The notes: generated by a model from the sequence alone, not told the origin. Numbered from the stretch's first letter, positions 28,314 through 37,366 are shown. The stretch is 39,463 nucleotides of DNA from Frankia sp. AgB32 (GCF_023243045.1 NZ_JALKFX010000018.1:1-39463), one strand, 5' to 3'. Made by a program: numbers and translations.

Positions 28314-30509
28314 GTGGATGAGCGAAACGACGGCCGCAGCCGCCTCGCGTACATGGCGCTGGTGGCCGTCGTCGTGCTCTGCTGGCTGCCGCTCGTCGTG
28401 ATCCTCACGGCGTCGCGGACGGTGCTCAACCCGTCGTTCTACTCGCAGTCGCTGAACCGGGCGCACGCCTACGACCGGGTGTACACCGAGGTCCTGCCCG
28501 ACCCGGCGGTCGACACCCTGCTCGCCGGCCTGCCGATCGACTCCACCCTGGTGACCGCCAACCTGCGCACGGTCCTGCCGCCGGCGACCGTCCAGGAGCT
28601 GACCGACGAGCAGATCACCCGCATCGTCGACTACCTGCGGGCCCGCACCGATGACGTCGAGCTGGCCGTCGACCTCCAGCCGATCTTCGGCAACATCTCC
28701 GGGCTGGCCAACCGCTACATCGCCGGCGAGCTCGGCGCCGGCACGACCTACCGGGTCACCTCCGTGCAGGACTTCACCCACGGGGTGCTCAGCGCGATCG
28801 ACGACATCAGCGCGGGCCGGGTGCCGAAGTCGCTGCCGACGATCGAGCTGACCGCGCAGGACACCGACCGGCTGCTGCCCCTGGTGCTCGACCGGGTCGA
28901 CCCGGCCACCCGGACCAGGGTGGAACCCGAGCTGCGGGCCATGCTGCGCTCCGGAAACATCGCCGGCGCGCTCGCCCTGATCGGCCCGCAGATCTTCCAG
29001 GGCGACGAGCGGGCCACCGCCCGGCTGCGGACCTCGCTGCACGGCTCCACCCTCGACCTCGGGCTGCGCCTTTCGGACCTGCGTGGGGAACCGGCTATCC
29101 GCGCCGTCGACCGCCTGCACGACGTCTGCGCGGCCCTGTGGTGGGTGACGATCCTGCTCGGCCTGGTCATGGCGGGCGCGTTGGCCGGGATCGTGGTGCT
29201 CGCCGGGCGGCGCGGGGTGTCGCGGGTGCGGGCCGGCGCCGGTGCGGTCCTCGCGGCCGGCCTCGGCGCGGCGGTCCTCGGCGTCGTCCTGCGCCTGACC
29301 CTGCCCAACCCGCTGACGTCGCTCGACGGCCCCCGTTCACCGCTGCCGCCCGGCGCCAGCCGGGTCCTGGTCGACTTCTCCGGGCACGCCTACGCCACGA
29401 TCGAAGGCGACTACCTGCGGATCGTCGCCTGGACGCTGGTCGCCGCCATCGTCGTCGGCGGCCTGTCGCTGCTGGTGGCGGCGTCCGCGCGGTGGAGCCG
29501 GACCGGGCGGCGCCGCCGGGTCGCCACCGCGTTCGTCCTCGCCGTCCCGGTCATGGTCACCGTGACCTGGACGGCCTTCCCCGGCGCCGCCGCCGAGCCG
29601 CGCGTGCTGTGCGAGTCCAGCCCGTCGCTGTGCGACCGGCGCTACGACCAGGTGACCTACCTCGCCACCCACAACGCCATGGCGAACAGCGAGGACCAGT
29701 TCCTCGGGCCCGCCCAGGATCCGACGATCGTCCACCAGCTCGACCTGGGGGTGCGGGCGCTGCTGCTCGACGTCCACCACTGGACGCCGGCGGCCCAGGT
29801 CGAGACCTACCTGAACACGTTGCCGCCGGCGACCCGCGACGCCCTCGCCCCGCTGACCCAGGGGGCCGTGTCGCAGCGCCCCGGCACCTGGCTGTGCCAT
29901 GACGTCTGTCAGCTCGGCTCGCTCGACTTCGCCGCCGAGCTCGGCCAGATCCGGGACTGGATGGCTCGCAATCCCACCGAGGTCGTCACGCTGATCATCC
30001 AGGAGGACGACGTGTCGGCCAGCGAGATCGCCGGGGCGGTGGCCGCCGCCGGCCTCGCCGACACGGTCCTCACCCCGCCCGAGGACCCGCACGGCCGCTG
30101 GCCGACGCTACGATCGATGATCAGCTCCGGGCGGCGCCTCGTCGTCTTCACCGAGCGCCAAGACCTGCCCGGGACGTTCCTGCGCGGCTTCTACCGGTAC
30201 GCCACCGACACCCCGTTCGACGCCGACCGTCCCGAGGACCTGCGGTCGTGCCCGCGCAACCGGGGTTCCGCCGGCGCCGACCTGCTCCTGATGAACCACT
30301 GGCTGACCGCGGCCGCGCCCAGCCGGCGGGCCGCCCTGAGCTCGAACGCCGCGGACACCATCGTCGAGCGCGCCGCCCGCTGTCGTACCGAGCAGGGCCG
30401 TACCCCGACCTTCGTCGCGGTCGACTTCTCGACCATCGGTTCGGCGCAGGCCGCCGTGGACCGGCTCAACCGGGTCGCCGCGCGCCCCCCGGCCGCCACC
30501 GCCCGCTGA
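28314..30509 (+). CDS. Five-helix membrane protein fused to a PI-PLC-like phosphodiesterase domain
   Basis: 731 residues. Helix 1 at 11-32; a large outside domain 36-270 (NPSFYSQSLNRAHAYDRVY at its start); helices at about 272-297, 305-328, 370-391 and 404-425; then an outside C-terminal domain 440-725. The last resembles PI-specific phospholipase C X-box proteins: TYLATHNAMA (His453), VRALLLDVHHW (Asp486), WLCHDVCQLG (His529), LIIQEDD and a final VAVDFST strand. The two histidines fit general acid/base residues. Substrate unknown: phospholipid or glycan-linked phosphodiester at the membrane face. GTG 28314 has no good ribosome site; TATCCT at 28288-28293 may be the -10 box, giving about a 13-base leader. 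The fusion is unusual. Confidence 0.75.
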   Translation: MDERNDGRSRLAYMALVAVVVLCWLPLVVILTASRTVLNPSFYSQSLNRAHAYDRVYTEVLPDPAVDTLLAGLPIDSTLVTANLRTVLPPATVQELTDEQITRIVDYLRARTDDVELAVDLQPIFGNISGLANRYIAGELGAGTTYRVTSVQDFTHGVLSAIDDISAGRVPKSLPTIELTAQDTDRLLPLVLDRVDPATRTRVEPELRAMLRSGNIAGALALIGPQIFQGDERATARLRTSLHGSTLDLGLRLSDLRGEPAIRAVDRLHDVCAALWWVTILLGLVMAGALAGIVVLAGRRGVSRVRAGAGAVLAAGLGAAVLGVVLRLTLPNPLTSLDGPRSPLPPGASRVLVDFSGHAYATIEGDYLRIVAWTLVAAIVVGGLSLLVAASARWSRTGRRRRVATAFVLAVPVMVTVTWTAFPGAAAEPRVLCESSPSLCDRRYDQVTYLATHNAMANSEDQFLGPAQDPTIVHQLDLGVRALLLDVHHWTPAAQVETYLNTLPPATRDALAPLTQGAVSQRPGTWLCHDVCQLGSLDFAAELGQIRDWMARNPTEVVTLIIQEDDVSASEIAGAVAAAGLADTVLTPPEDPHGRWPTLRSMISSGRRLVVFTERQDLPGTFLRGFYRYATDTPFDADRPEDLRSCPRNRGSAGADLLLMNHWLTAAAPSRRAALSSNAADTIVERAARCRTEQGRTPTFVAVDFSTIGSAQAAVDRLNRVAARPPAATAR

Positions 30510-30642
30510 GCCGCCCCCGGTGGGAGCATCGGTGCCGGATCGTGCGTTCACCCTGGTGAATCGTTCGCCGCCGACACCGTGGGACGCGGTGTCGGCCCGG
30601 GTCCAACGGGGTCCGGGCCCCCAGCCGTGCAAGGGAGCACAG

Positions 30643-31098
30643 GTGCCCATCTGGAACCAGCTGCGCCAGTCCGCGCAGACCATGCAGGGCCAGCTGAACG
30701 CCAAGAAGAACGACCTGAAGAGCGGCGCCTTCCGGGACGCGAGCATGGCGATCTGCGCGCTGGTCGCGGCCGCGGACGGCACGGTCGACCCGGCCGAACG
30801 CCAGCGGGTCGCGTCGCTGATCATTTCCAACGACGTGCTCAACAACTTCCCCGCCGACGACCTGCAGCGCCGCTTCAACGACTACCTGGGCAAGCTGCAG
30901 GCCGACTTCGAGTTCGGCAAGGTCTCGGTCCTGCAGGACATCGGCAGGACGAAGAAGAAGCCGGCGGAGGCCCGTGCGGTCATCCAGATCGGCATCGTCA
31001 TCGGCGGCGCCGACGGGGTGTTCGACAAGACCGAGCAGGCCGTCGTGCGCGAGGCGTGCTTCGCCGTCGGGATCAACCCGGAGGAGTTCGACCTCTGA
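30643..31098 (+). CDS. terB: TerB-family protein (tellurite-resistance-like)
   Basis: 151 residues, the same length as E. coli TerB. All-helical; acidic metal-binding-type segments: ALVAAADGTVDPAERQRV (about 39-56) and IGGADGVFDKTEQAVVREAC (about 121-140). N-terminal MPIWNQLRQSA-like start. GTG 30643 with GGGAG about 6 bases upstream; the frame is open farther upstream but that part looks non-coding. TerB usually travels with TerC/D/E in stress and membrane-linked metal-sensing systems, but no partner is seen here. Confidence 0.88.
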   Translation: MPIWNQLRQSAQTMQGQLNAKKNDLKSGAFRDASMAICALVAAADGTVDPAERQRVASLIISNDVLNNFPADDLQRRFNDYLGKLQADFEFGKVSVLQDIGRTKKKPAEARAVIQIGIVIGGADGVFDKTEQAVVREACFAVGINPEEFDL

Positions 31099-31132
31099 GC
31101 CGACCCGGCGCGTGAACGGGCGCGCCGGCGCA

Positions 31133-31157
31133 GCCGCCGCCGGGTCCCGGCGGCGGC
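31133..31157 (+). terminator. Strong GC hairpin after terB
   Basis: Perfect 12-base arms (31133-31144 and 31146-31157) around a single T; in RNA about 10 pairs with a small loop. Lies 35 bases past the terB stop. The remaining ~140 bases before the next gene show only a slightly AT-richer patch near 31195-31215. Confidence 0.6.
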
Positions 31158-31297
31158 CGGTCGGGCGCAGACCACGTCACATCTCCACCCGTGTCTGACC
31201 CAATGGTTAGATGCTCGGGCAGACCGTCGCGCCCATGCGCGGGTCGGGCTGGTCGCGGCGTCGGGTCCGCGGGTAGGCGGGGGGACGAGGAGGGCAC

Positions 31298-32110
31298 GTG
31301 GGGCCAGCTGACGCCGCGCTTGTCGGCGGGGCGGGCCTGCTCGCCGGTGCCGTCAACGCGATTGCCGGTGGCGGCACCCTCATCGCCTTCCCGGCGCTGC
31401 TCGTCACCGGGCTGCCCGCCCTGACGGCCAACATCACGTCCTCCGTCGGCCTGCTCACCGGCTACGCGGGCGGGGCCCTCGGCTACCGCCGTGAACTCGC
31501 CGACCAGGTCGAGCGTCTGCGTGTCCTCGGCCCGCCGGTCGTCCTCGGCGGCATCATCGGCGCCGTGGTGCTGCTGGCCACCCCGTCCGCGGGCTTTCGT
31601 TCCGCCGTCCCCTACCTGGTGCTCGCCTCCTGTCTGCTGCTGGCGGCCCAGACCCGCCTGGGCGCCCTGGTCGCCCGGCGTCGAGCCACGGCGACCGGTG
31701 GGACGCCGGCCGACGGGACGACGCCCGCCCCCCCGCCACGAGCTGGGGGAGAGGTCGTCACCTGGCCGACGCGTCTCGGCGTGCTGCTGGCCGGTGTGTA
31801 CGGCTCCTACTTCGGCGCCGGGCTGGGCGTACTGCTGCTGGGCGTACTCGGTATCCTGCTGGCCGACGACCTTCAGCGCACGAACGCGCTCAAGACGCTG
31901 CTCGCCTTCGGCGTGAACGCGGTCGGCGTCGTCGTGTTTCTCGTCACCGCGAAAGTGGCCTGGGGCTACGCCGGCATTCTTGTGGTTACCTCACTGATCG
32001 GCGGCATTGCTGGCGCCCGTATTGCCCGCCGGCTTCGCCCCGGGCCTTTGCGCGCGGCCGTGATTACGCTTGGTGTGACGGTGGCCATCGTGCTCATCGT
32101 CCGCGGCTGA
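31298..32110 (+). CDS. TauE/SafE-family membrane permease
   Basis: 270 residues, about eight hydrophobic helices in two related halves joined by a Pro/Thr-rich loop (about 130-150). Family hallmarks: GLLAGAVNAIAGGGTLIAFPAL at the N-terminus and the matching YGSYFGAGLGVLLL at the start of the second half. Family members move sulfite, sulfonate-derived or other small anions across the cytoplasmic membrane. Substrate is not clear; no sulfur genes are adjacent. GTG start with GAGGAGG about 4 bases upstream. Confidence 0.88.
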   Translation: MGPADAALVGGAGLLAGAVNAIAGGGTLIAFPALLVTGLPALTANITSSVGLLTGYAGGALGYRRELADQVERLRVLGPPVVLGGIIGAVVLLATPSAGFRSAVPYLVLASCLLLAAQTRLGALVARRRATATGGTPADGTTPAPPPRAGGEVVTWPTRLGVLLAGVYGSYFGAGLGVLLLGVLGILLADDLQRTNALKTLLAFGVNAVGVVVFLVTAKVAWGYAGILVVTSLIGGIAGARIARRLRPGPLRAAVITLGVTVAIVLIVRG

Positions 32111-32497
32111 TCGCCGGCGGACGTCCGGCCGCCCACCATACCGACAACGCGCGGAACAACGCCACGGTCAGGGCCCTATCGTCGGGCCGGTCGGCGGCAG
32201 CGCAACCCTCACGTGAGGTGCGAGGTCGGGAGCGGAGACGCCCACCCCAGCGGATGAGTATTGGCTGGCGTCCGCATAATCTGTACACGCAGTGTTCCTG
32301 GGGAACGCTCACGTAACTGTAATCCTGTGTGGTTGGCACGGTATTTTCGTGCCGTCACGTGTCCGTCAGGTGTGGTGGCGGCGCGGTCTGCACGGGGAAG
32401 TCCTGTCCGCGCCAGGGGGTGGCGTGGGGTCGCGGCACGGCCGCGCGGACTCGGCCAGCCGGCCGGGCGGCGCGCCCTGCCCGGTGGGAGGGGATTC
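32111..32497 (+). promoter_or_regulatory. 387-base control region / leader of the csl operon
   Basis: No gene found. From left: perfect 12-base palindrome CCTCACGTGAGG (32207-32218); CATAAT (32275-32280), a good -10 candidate without an obvious -35; GTTCC-TGG-GGAAC inverted repeat (32294-32306); GGCACG-7-CGTGCC hairpin with a T-rich loop (32335-32353). This stretch (32255-32350) is visibly less GC-rich than the surroundings. If CATAAT is used, the leader is about 210 bases, long enough for RNA-based control. The last about 140 bases are ordinary GC-rich sequence ending in a GGGAGGGG ribosome site. Confidence 0.5.
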
Positions 32498-33118
32498 GTG
32501 GTCGAGGTGAACGGAGCGCTGGGCGCCGGGCTGGCCGGGCGGGCCGGTGCCCGGCTGCGCGCGGCCGCGCCCTGGGCGGATCGCGCGCTGGTGCTGTGCG
32601 CGCTGGCAGCGCTGGTCGCGGCGTTCGCCGTGCCGCGGACATGGGCGCGCGCGACCCTGTCCGACCGCGGCGCGGCGCTGCTCGTCGTCACCAGATCCGG
32701 CTGGGACCTGCGTCCCACCGGCGCGCTGGTCGTCGCGGTCGTCGTGCTCGCCATCGTCGGGTGCGGGTTCGCCCGCCGCGTCGGGCACCCGGCGCTGGGG
32801 GTGCCGCTGGTCGCCGCGGGCGTCGCCGTCGCGGCGCTCGCGCTGAGCCGGATCTCCGCCGCGGACCCGCTCGAGCACACGATCGGCCGGTTGCGCATCG
32901 GAACCTTCCAGACCGACGAACCGGTCACGGCAGGGGCGGCGGGGGAGTGGCTGTGGGTCACCGTGGCGGCCGGCGTCGTCATGGCCGCCACGGCCCTGAG
33001 CTGGCTGGTACTCGCGCGCCGGGTCGCGGCGAGCGGTGCTGCTTCGGGTGTGGCGGCCACGGCTGGCGCGGCTGGTGCGGTCGACGCGACGCGGGACGGA
33101 GCCGGACATGGCCTATGA
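32498..33118 (+). CDS. Small membrane protein preceding cslA
   Basis: 206 residues, no family recognised. Four hydrophobic helices: about 25-45 (ALVLCALAALVAAFAV), 68-88, 94-112 and 147-168, with an outside loop of about 35 residues between the last two containing LEHTIGRLRIGTFQTDEPV. GTG 32498 is chosen because a GGGAGGGG ribosome site lies 4 bases upstream; the frame is open to 32261 but that part is in the presumed leader. Its end overlaps the cslA start by 11 bases, so both are co-translated and it is probably a subunit or assembly factor of the glucan synthase. That role is inferred from position. Confidence 0.7.
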   Translation: MVEVNGALGAGLAGRAGARLRAAAPWADRALVLCALAALVAAFAVPRTWARATLSDRGAALLVVTRSGWDLRPTGALVVAVVVLAIVGCGFARRVGHPALGVPLVAAGVAVAALALSRISAADPLEHTIGRLRIGTFQTDEPVTAGAAGEWLWVTVAAGVVMAATALSWLVLARRVAASGAASGVAATAGAAGAVDATRDGAGHGL

Positions 33119-35585
33119 CTACGCGTCGTTCTCGACGCTCGCCGGACCCCTGGGGGAGCCACCCGCCGAGGGTGAGTACCACGTCGCCTACCGCAAGATC
33201 ATGGTGGGGCGACACCTGTACCAGGTGCTGCCACAACTGCTCGCCACCGTGGGACTGTCGTCGCTGTTCTTCGTCTGGCTGATCCAGCCGCAGCACTACC
33301 CGCACTCGCGGTACCTGCCGACCGCCGTCCAGGTCGGCAACGCCGTGATGTTCTGGCTGATCGTCGTGACCGAGGGCATCCGCCTGCTGAACTCGGTGAC
33401 GCTGTGCTGGTCGGCGTTCATCATGCGCAACCCCATCCCGGTCACCCCGCCGCGCGGCCTGCGGGTCGCGTTCACCACGACGATCGTGCCGTCGAAGGAA
33501 CCCATCGACGTCGTCCGCGACACCCTGATCGCGGCCCGCAACATCCGCCACGACTCGAAAATCGACGTCTGGCTGCTCGACGAGGGCAATGACCCGGCGG
33601 TGCGCGCGATGTGCGTCGAGATCGGCGTCAACCACTTCTCCCGCAAGGGCGTCGAGCGCTGGAACACCGACCGTGGCCGGTTCCGCGCGAAGACGAAGCA
33701 CGGTAATCACAACTCGTGGCTCGACGCCCACGGTGACGCCTACGACGTGGTTATCTCCGTGGATCCCGATCACATTCCCCTGCCGAACTTCGCGCAACGA
33801 ATGCTCGGATATTTTCGGGACCCGAACGTGGCGTTCGTCGTCGGACCGCAGGTTTACGGAAACTTCCGCCACTACCTCACCCGCGGTGCCGAGGCACAGA
33901 ACTACATGTTCCACTCGGTGGTGCAGCGGGCGGCGAACCGGTTCGCCTGCGGCATGTTCGTGGGCACCAACCACGCCTACCGGGTGGAGACCTGGCGGCA
34001 GATCGGCGGATTCCAGGACTCCATCACGGAGGACCTCGCGACGTCGTTCGCCGTCCACGGCGCCCGCAACCCGAACACGAACCACCGCTGGACGTCCGTC
34101 TACACCCCGGACGTCATCGCCGTCGGCGAGGGCCCGGCGACCTGGACGGACTTCTTCAGCCAGCAGCTGCGCTGGGCCCGCGGCGCCAACGAGGTCCTCG
34201 TCACCGAGGCGGCACGGCGGATGCGCCGGCTCAACTGGGGCCCGCGGCTGCACTACGCGACGCTGATGCTGCACTATCCGACGGTCGCCCTGACCTGGAT
34301 CCTCGGGATGATCCTCACCACGACGTACATGGCGCTGGGGTCGACCGGGATCGTCGTGCACGTCTCGGCGTGGCTCGCGCTGTACTTCGACGTGTTCGCC
34401 GCCCGGCTGCTGCTGTACTTCTGGCTGCGTCGGTTCAACACCAGCCCGCACGAGGAACCGGGCAGCGCCGGCATGTCCGGCATCTTCGTCTCGGTGCTGT
34501 GCACGCCGTTCTACTCGACGGCACTGGTCGGGGCGGTGTTCCGGCGCAAGCTCGGGTTCGTCGTCACGCCGAAGGGCGACCAGGCCAGCCCGGACCGGCT
34601 GATGACCTTCCGCAAGCACCTGTTCTGGGCGGCGTGGTCGGCCGGGTCGATCGCCGCGGCCGCGGCCCTGGGCCACCTCTATCCGGCGAACATGGTCTGG
34701 GTCTCGCTGTCGCTGGTGACCTGTCTGCTGCCGATCGGGCTGTGGGCCCTGGAACCGGTCCTCGCGCCGCGCCGCGCCGCGGCGCCGAACCCGCTGCCGC
34801 CCGCCCACGTGCCGGCGCCGCGCCGCGCCGGGCAGACCGGCCGCCCAGCCGCCCCCGCCGTCGGCCGGCGCTCCGCGACCACCACCGCGGGCAGTACCGC
34901 CGGCGTCGCCCCTGCCGTCGGTGCCGCGAGAGGTACCGATCCCGTCACGGAGGAGGTGCCGGCCACCGTCGCCGCGACCTTCGCCCAGCCCGCCACCGCG
35001 GCGGTCGAACTGCCCGAGGGACTCGTGACCGCCGCGCGGGAGTCCGTCGATGCCGACACCATGCTCATCCTGCCGGCGCAGATCCCGCAGATCCCGCAGA
35101 CCGGGCACCGAGTGCCGGCCGCCGAGAAGGCGAGGAGTGCCGGGGAGAAGAAGAAGTCCGCCGGCGAAAGGAAGCCGGCCGGCGGGAAGGTGCCGGCCGG
35201 CGCGGCGGGGGTCGACGGACCGACCCTGCTGCTGTCCGCGCCGGCCGCCGCGGCCGCCGCGGCCCGGGCCGGCGGCGCCCACACGGGGGACGGCGCCGAC
35301 CAGGACACGATGATCACGCGAGGCGGGCCGCGCTCCCCCTCGGATGATCCGCCGGCCTACCCCGACGACAAGCCCCAGTCCACGCGTGCCGCCGACCCCG
35401 TACCGGTCGGGGGCGAGCCCGCCTACGCGGAGCACGAGACCATGTTGACCCCGCGCCGCGAGGCGCTCGCCGGTGTCGGAGCCGCGCCGGGTGACCAGCC
35501 CGTCTACGTCGAGGACGTGACGATGCGGCTCACCCCGCGCCGCCGCCGCGTGTCCCTCGACGGCATGCTCGAGGAACTCGGCTGA
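33108..35585 (+). CDS. cslA: Cellulose-synthase-like GT2 glycosyltransferase with long C-terminal tail
   Basis: 825 residues. Two N-terminal helices (about 38-58, 78-100), cytoplasmic GT2 domain (about 118-375), four or so further helices (about 390-412, 418-440, 455-478, 507-550), then a 260-residue tail. GT2 motifs: LLDEG (Asp158), VDPDH (Asp219, Asp221), ITEDL (307-310, catalytic Asp309) and QQLRWARG (352-359), i.e. the D, DxD, D, QxxRW set of processive beta-glycan synthases. The tail is Pro/Ala-rich and has four spaced motifs with Thr-Met after acidic residues (648-655, 731-738, 775-785, 801-814). Placed upstream of glxA as in Streptomyces, where CslA makes a beta-glucan at hyphal tips. 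No PilZ domain. Confidence 0.92.
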   Translation: MAYDYASFSTLAGPLGEPPAEGEYHVAYRKIMVGRHLYQVLPQLLATVGLSSLFFVWLIQPQHYPHSRYLPTAVQVGNAVMFWLIVVTEGIRLLNSVTLCWSAFIMRNPIPVTPPRGLRVAFTTTIVPSKEPIDVVRDTLIAARNIRHDSKIDVWLLDEGNDPAVRAMCVEIGVNHFSRKGVERWNTDRGRFRAKTKHGNHNSWLDAHGDAYDVVISVDPDHIPLPNFAQRMLGYFRDPNVAFVVGPQVYGNFRHYLTRGAEAQNYMFHSVVQRAANRFACGMFVGTNHAYRVETWRQIGGFQDSITEDLATSFAVHGARNPNTNHRWTSVYTPDVIAVGEGPATWTDFFSQQLRWARGANEVLVTEAARRMRRLNWGPRLHYATLMLHYPTVALTWILGMILTTTYMALGSTGIVVHVSAWLALYFDVFAARLLLYFWLRRFNTSPHEEPGSAGMSGIFVSVLCTPFYSTALVGAVFRRKLGFVVTPKGDQASPDRLMTFRKHLFWAAWSAGSIAAAAALGHLYPANMVWVSLSLVTCLLPIGLWALEPVLAPRRAAAPNPLPPAHVPAPRRAGQTGRPAAPAVGRRSATTTAGSTAGVAPAVGAARGTDPVTEEVPATVAATFAQPATAAVELPEGLVTAARESVDADTMLILPAQIPQIPQTGHRVPAAEKARSAGEKKKSAGERKPAGGKVPAGAAGVDGPTLLLSAPAAAAAAARAGGAHTGDGADQDTMITRGGPRSPSDDPPAYPDDKPQSTRAADPVPVGGEPAYAEHETMLTPRREALAGVGAAPGDQPVYVEDVTMRLTPRRRRVSLDGMLEELG
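35160..35201 (+). repeat. 18-bp repeats in the cslA tail
   Basis: GCCGGCGAAAGGAAGCCG (35160-35177) followed by GCCGGCGGGAAGGTGCCG (35178-35195) and a partial third. In frame; encodes Ala-Gly-[EG]-[RK]-[KV]-Pro. Confidence 0.65.
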
Positions 35586-37366
35586 TGGCCGACAGCTCCC
35601 GCCACCCCGGCTCAGGTCCCGACTCCGGATCCGGCTCCGATCCCGATCCCGATCGGGACGCGTCGCGACGCCGGGACGGGCGCCGCGCTCAGGGCGACGA
35701 CTCGCCGACGTTCTCCGATCTGCCCGTCGTCGACCGTCCCGCGCACCTCGACGACCCGCGGATGACTCCGGTGGTGGCGACGCCGTCGCCGTCCCGGCAG
35801 CGCCGACGGATCCTGCAGGCCACGATCATCGTGCTGGTCGTCCTGCTGGGCAACCTCCCCTACGTCGGCTCCTGGGCGTCGGACCAGTACGACCAGTGGC
35901 AGTCCCACAAGCCCGACTACATGCGGGCCAACGGGCGCTGGGACATCGTCGCCGACAGCGGTTCGCGGTCGATCCACGCGGCGATGCTGCGCACCGGCAA
36001 GGTGCTGCTGATGGCGGGCTCCGGCAACGACAAGAAGAACTTCGACGCCAAGCGGTTCGAAACAGTCCTGTGGGACCCGGTCGCGAACACGTTCCAGAAG
36101 ATCTACACACCCTGGGACGTCTTCTGCGCCGGGCACGCCTTCCTGCCCAACGGAGAACTGCTCATCGCCGGCGGAACCAAGGCGTACGAGGTGCTCGCCC
36201 AGGACTCACCGGACGGCAAAAAGAAGGAATACAAGGGGCTCAAGGACGCCTACCTGTTCGACCCGATCCTCGAGCGGTTCGTCAGGACCGGCTTCCTCCA
36301 GCACGCCCGCTGGTACCCGACGTTGGTCACGCTGGCCAACGGCGCGGTCGTCGCCGTCTCCGGACTCAACGAGAACGGCGACATCGACCCTGGCAACACC
36401 GAGTCCTACAGCGCCGCCAGCGCCAGCTGGATCGAGCATCCGGACCTGCGCAAGGAGTTCCCGACCTACCCGTCGCTGCTGCTGGCCGCGGACGGCCGGC
36501 TGTTCTTCTCCGGCGCCAACGCCGGCTACGGTCCGGCGTCACTGGCGGCCCGCCAGTCCGGGCTGTGGAACCTGACGAACAACAACTTCCAGACCGTGCC
36601 CGGCCTGCCGCTACCGGAGGTCAACGAGACGGCCGGCACGGTCATGCTCGCCCCGGCCCAGGACCAGAAGGTGATGTTCATCGGGGGCGGTGGCGTCGGC
36701 GACACCCAGGTGGCCACGGACCGCACCGCGATCGTGGACCTGTCCAGACCGGCTCCCGCCTGGGTGCGCGGCCCGGACCTCAGCTCGCCCAAGCGTTACC
36801 CGGGCGCGGTGGTGCTGCCCGACGACACGGTGCTCGTCTCCGGCGGCTCCCGTCGTTACCGCGCGAAGGACACGCTCACCGCCGAGATCTACAACCCGGT
36901 GACGAACACGTTCCGCCAGGTGGCCGACCCGCACGTGGGCCGCGACTACCACTCCGAGTACCTGCTGCTGCCCGATGGCCGGGTGGCGGTGTTCGGCTCG
37001 AACCCGCTCAGCGACGACAACACGTTCGACACCCGGGTGGAGGTCTACTCCCCGCCGTACCTGTACGCGGGTACGCGCCCGGTGGTGCAGGGCGCGCCGA
37101 CCGCGGTCACCCGGGGTACCACGATCTCCTTCAGGACCTCGCAGCAGGTCGGCAAGGTGCGGCTGATCCGGCCCGGGGCGTACACCCACGTCACCGATAC
37201 GGAACAACGGTCGGTGGCCTTGCCGATCACCGCGCAGTCGAACGGTACCGTCACGGTGAGCGTGCCGGCCAACCCGAATGTCCTTCCGGGTGACTGGTAC
37301 ATGCTCTTCGTCGACAACGGGGCGAACGTGCCGTCGGTCGCGACGTGGGTGCAGGTGGCCCAGTAG
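35585..37366 (+). CDS. glxA: GlxA-type copper radical oxidase (galactose-oxidase fold)
   Basis: 593 residues. Disordered cytoplasmic start (1-70), RQRRR then a single membrane anchor (about 76-96), and an outside seven-bladed Kelch/galactose-oxidase domain plus C-terminal Ig-like domain. Likely copper site: Cys181 (DVFCAGHAF) cross-linking to Tyr244 (HARWYPTL), axial Tyr455 and ligand His456 (GRDYHSEYLLLPDGRV), and His535 (GAYTHVTDTEQR). These match galactose oxidase Cys228, Tyr272, Tyr495/His496 and His581 in order and context. In Streptomyces GlxA oxidises or modifies the CslA product and is needed for normal hyphal tips. The start codon overlaps the cslA stop by one base (TGATG). Confidence 0.93.
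   Translation: MADSSRHPGSGPDSGSGSDPDPDRDASRRRDGRRAQGDDSPTFSDLPVVDRPAHLDDPRMTPVVATPSPSRQRRRILQATIIVLVVLLGNLPYVGSWASDQYDQWQSHKPDYMRANGRWDIVADSGSRSIHAAMLRTGKVLLMAGSGNDKKNFDAKRFETVLWDPVANTFQKIYTPWDVFCAGHAFLPNGELLIAGGTKAYEVLAQDSPDGKKKEYKGLKDAYLFDPILERFVRTGFLQHARWYPTLVTLANGAVVAVSGLNENGDIDPGNTESYSAASASWIEHPDLRKEFPTYPSLLLAADGRLFFSGANAGYGPASLAARQSGLWNLTNNNFQTVPGLPLPEVNETAGTVMLAPAQDQKVMFIGGGGVGDTQVATDRTAIVDLSRPAPAWVRGPDLSSPKRYPGAVVLPDDTVLVSGGSRRYRAKDTLTAEIYNPVTNTFRQVADPHVGRDYHSEYLLLPDGRVAVFGSNPLSDDNTFDTRVEVYSPPYLYAGTRPVVQGAPTAVTRGTTISFRTSQQVGKVRLIRPGAYTHVTDTEQRSVALPITAQSNGTVTVSVPANPNVLPGDWYMLFVDNGANVPSVATWVQVAQ

Noticed and set aside
28301-28321. Six-codon mini-ORF (GTG 28301) with leaderless geometry before the PI-PLC fusion gene
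   Set aside because: It fits TATCCT-N7-GTG, but is too short to judge and overlaps the real GTG start; could equally be chance.
32290-32353. Known riboswitch (c-di-AMP ydaO type or c-di-GMP type) before the csl operon
   Set aside because: A GGGGAAC string and hairpins occur, but the other conserved elements of these classes could not be found; kept only as an unassigned structured leader.
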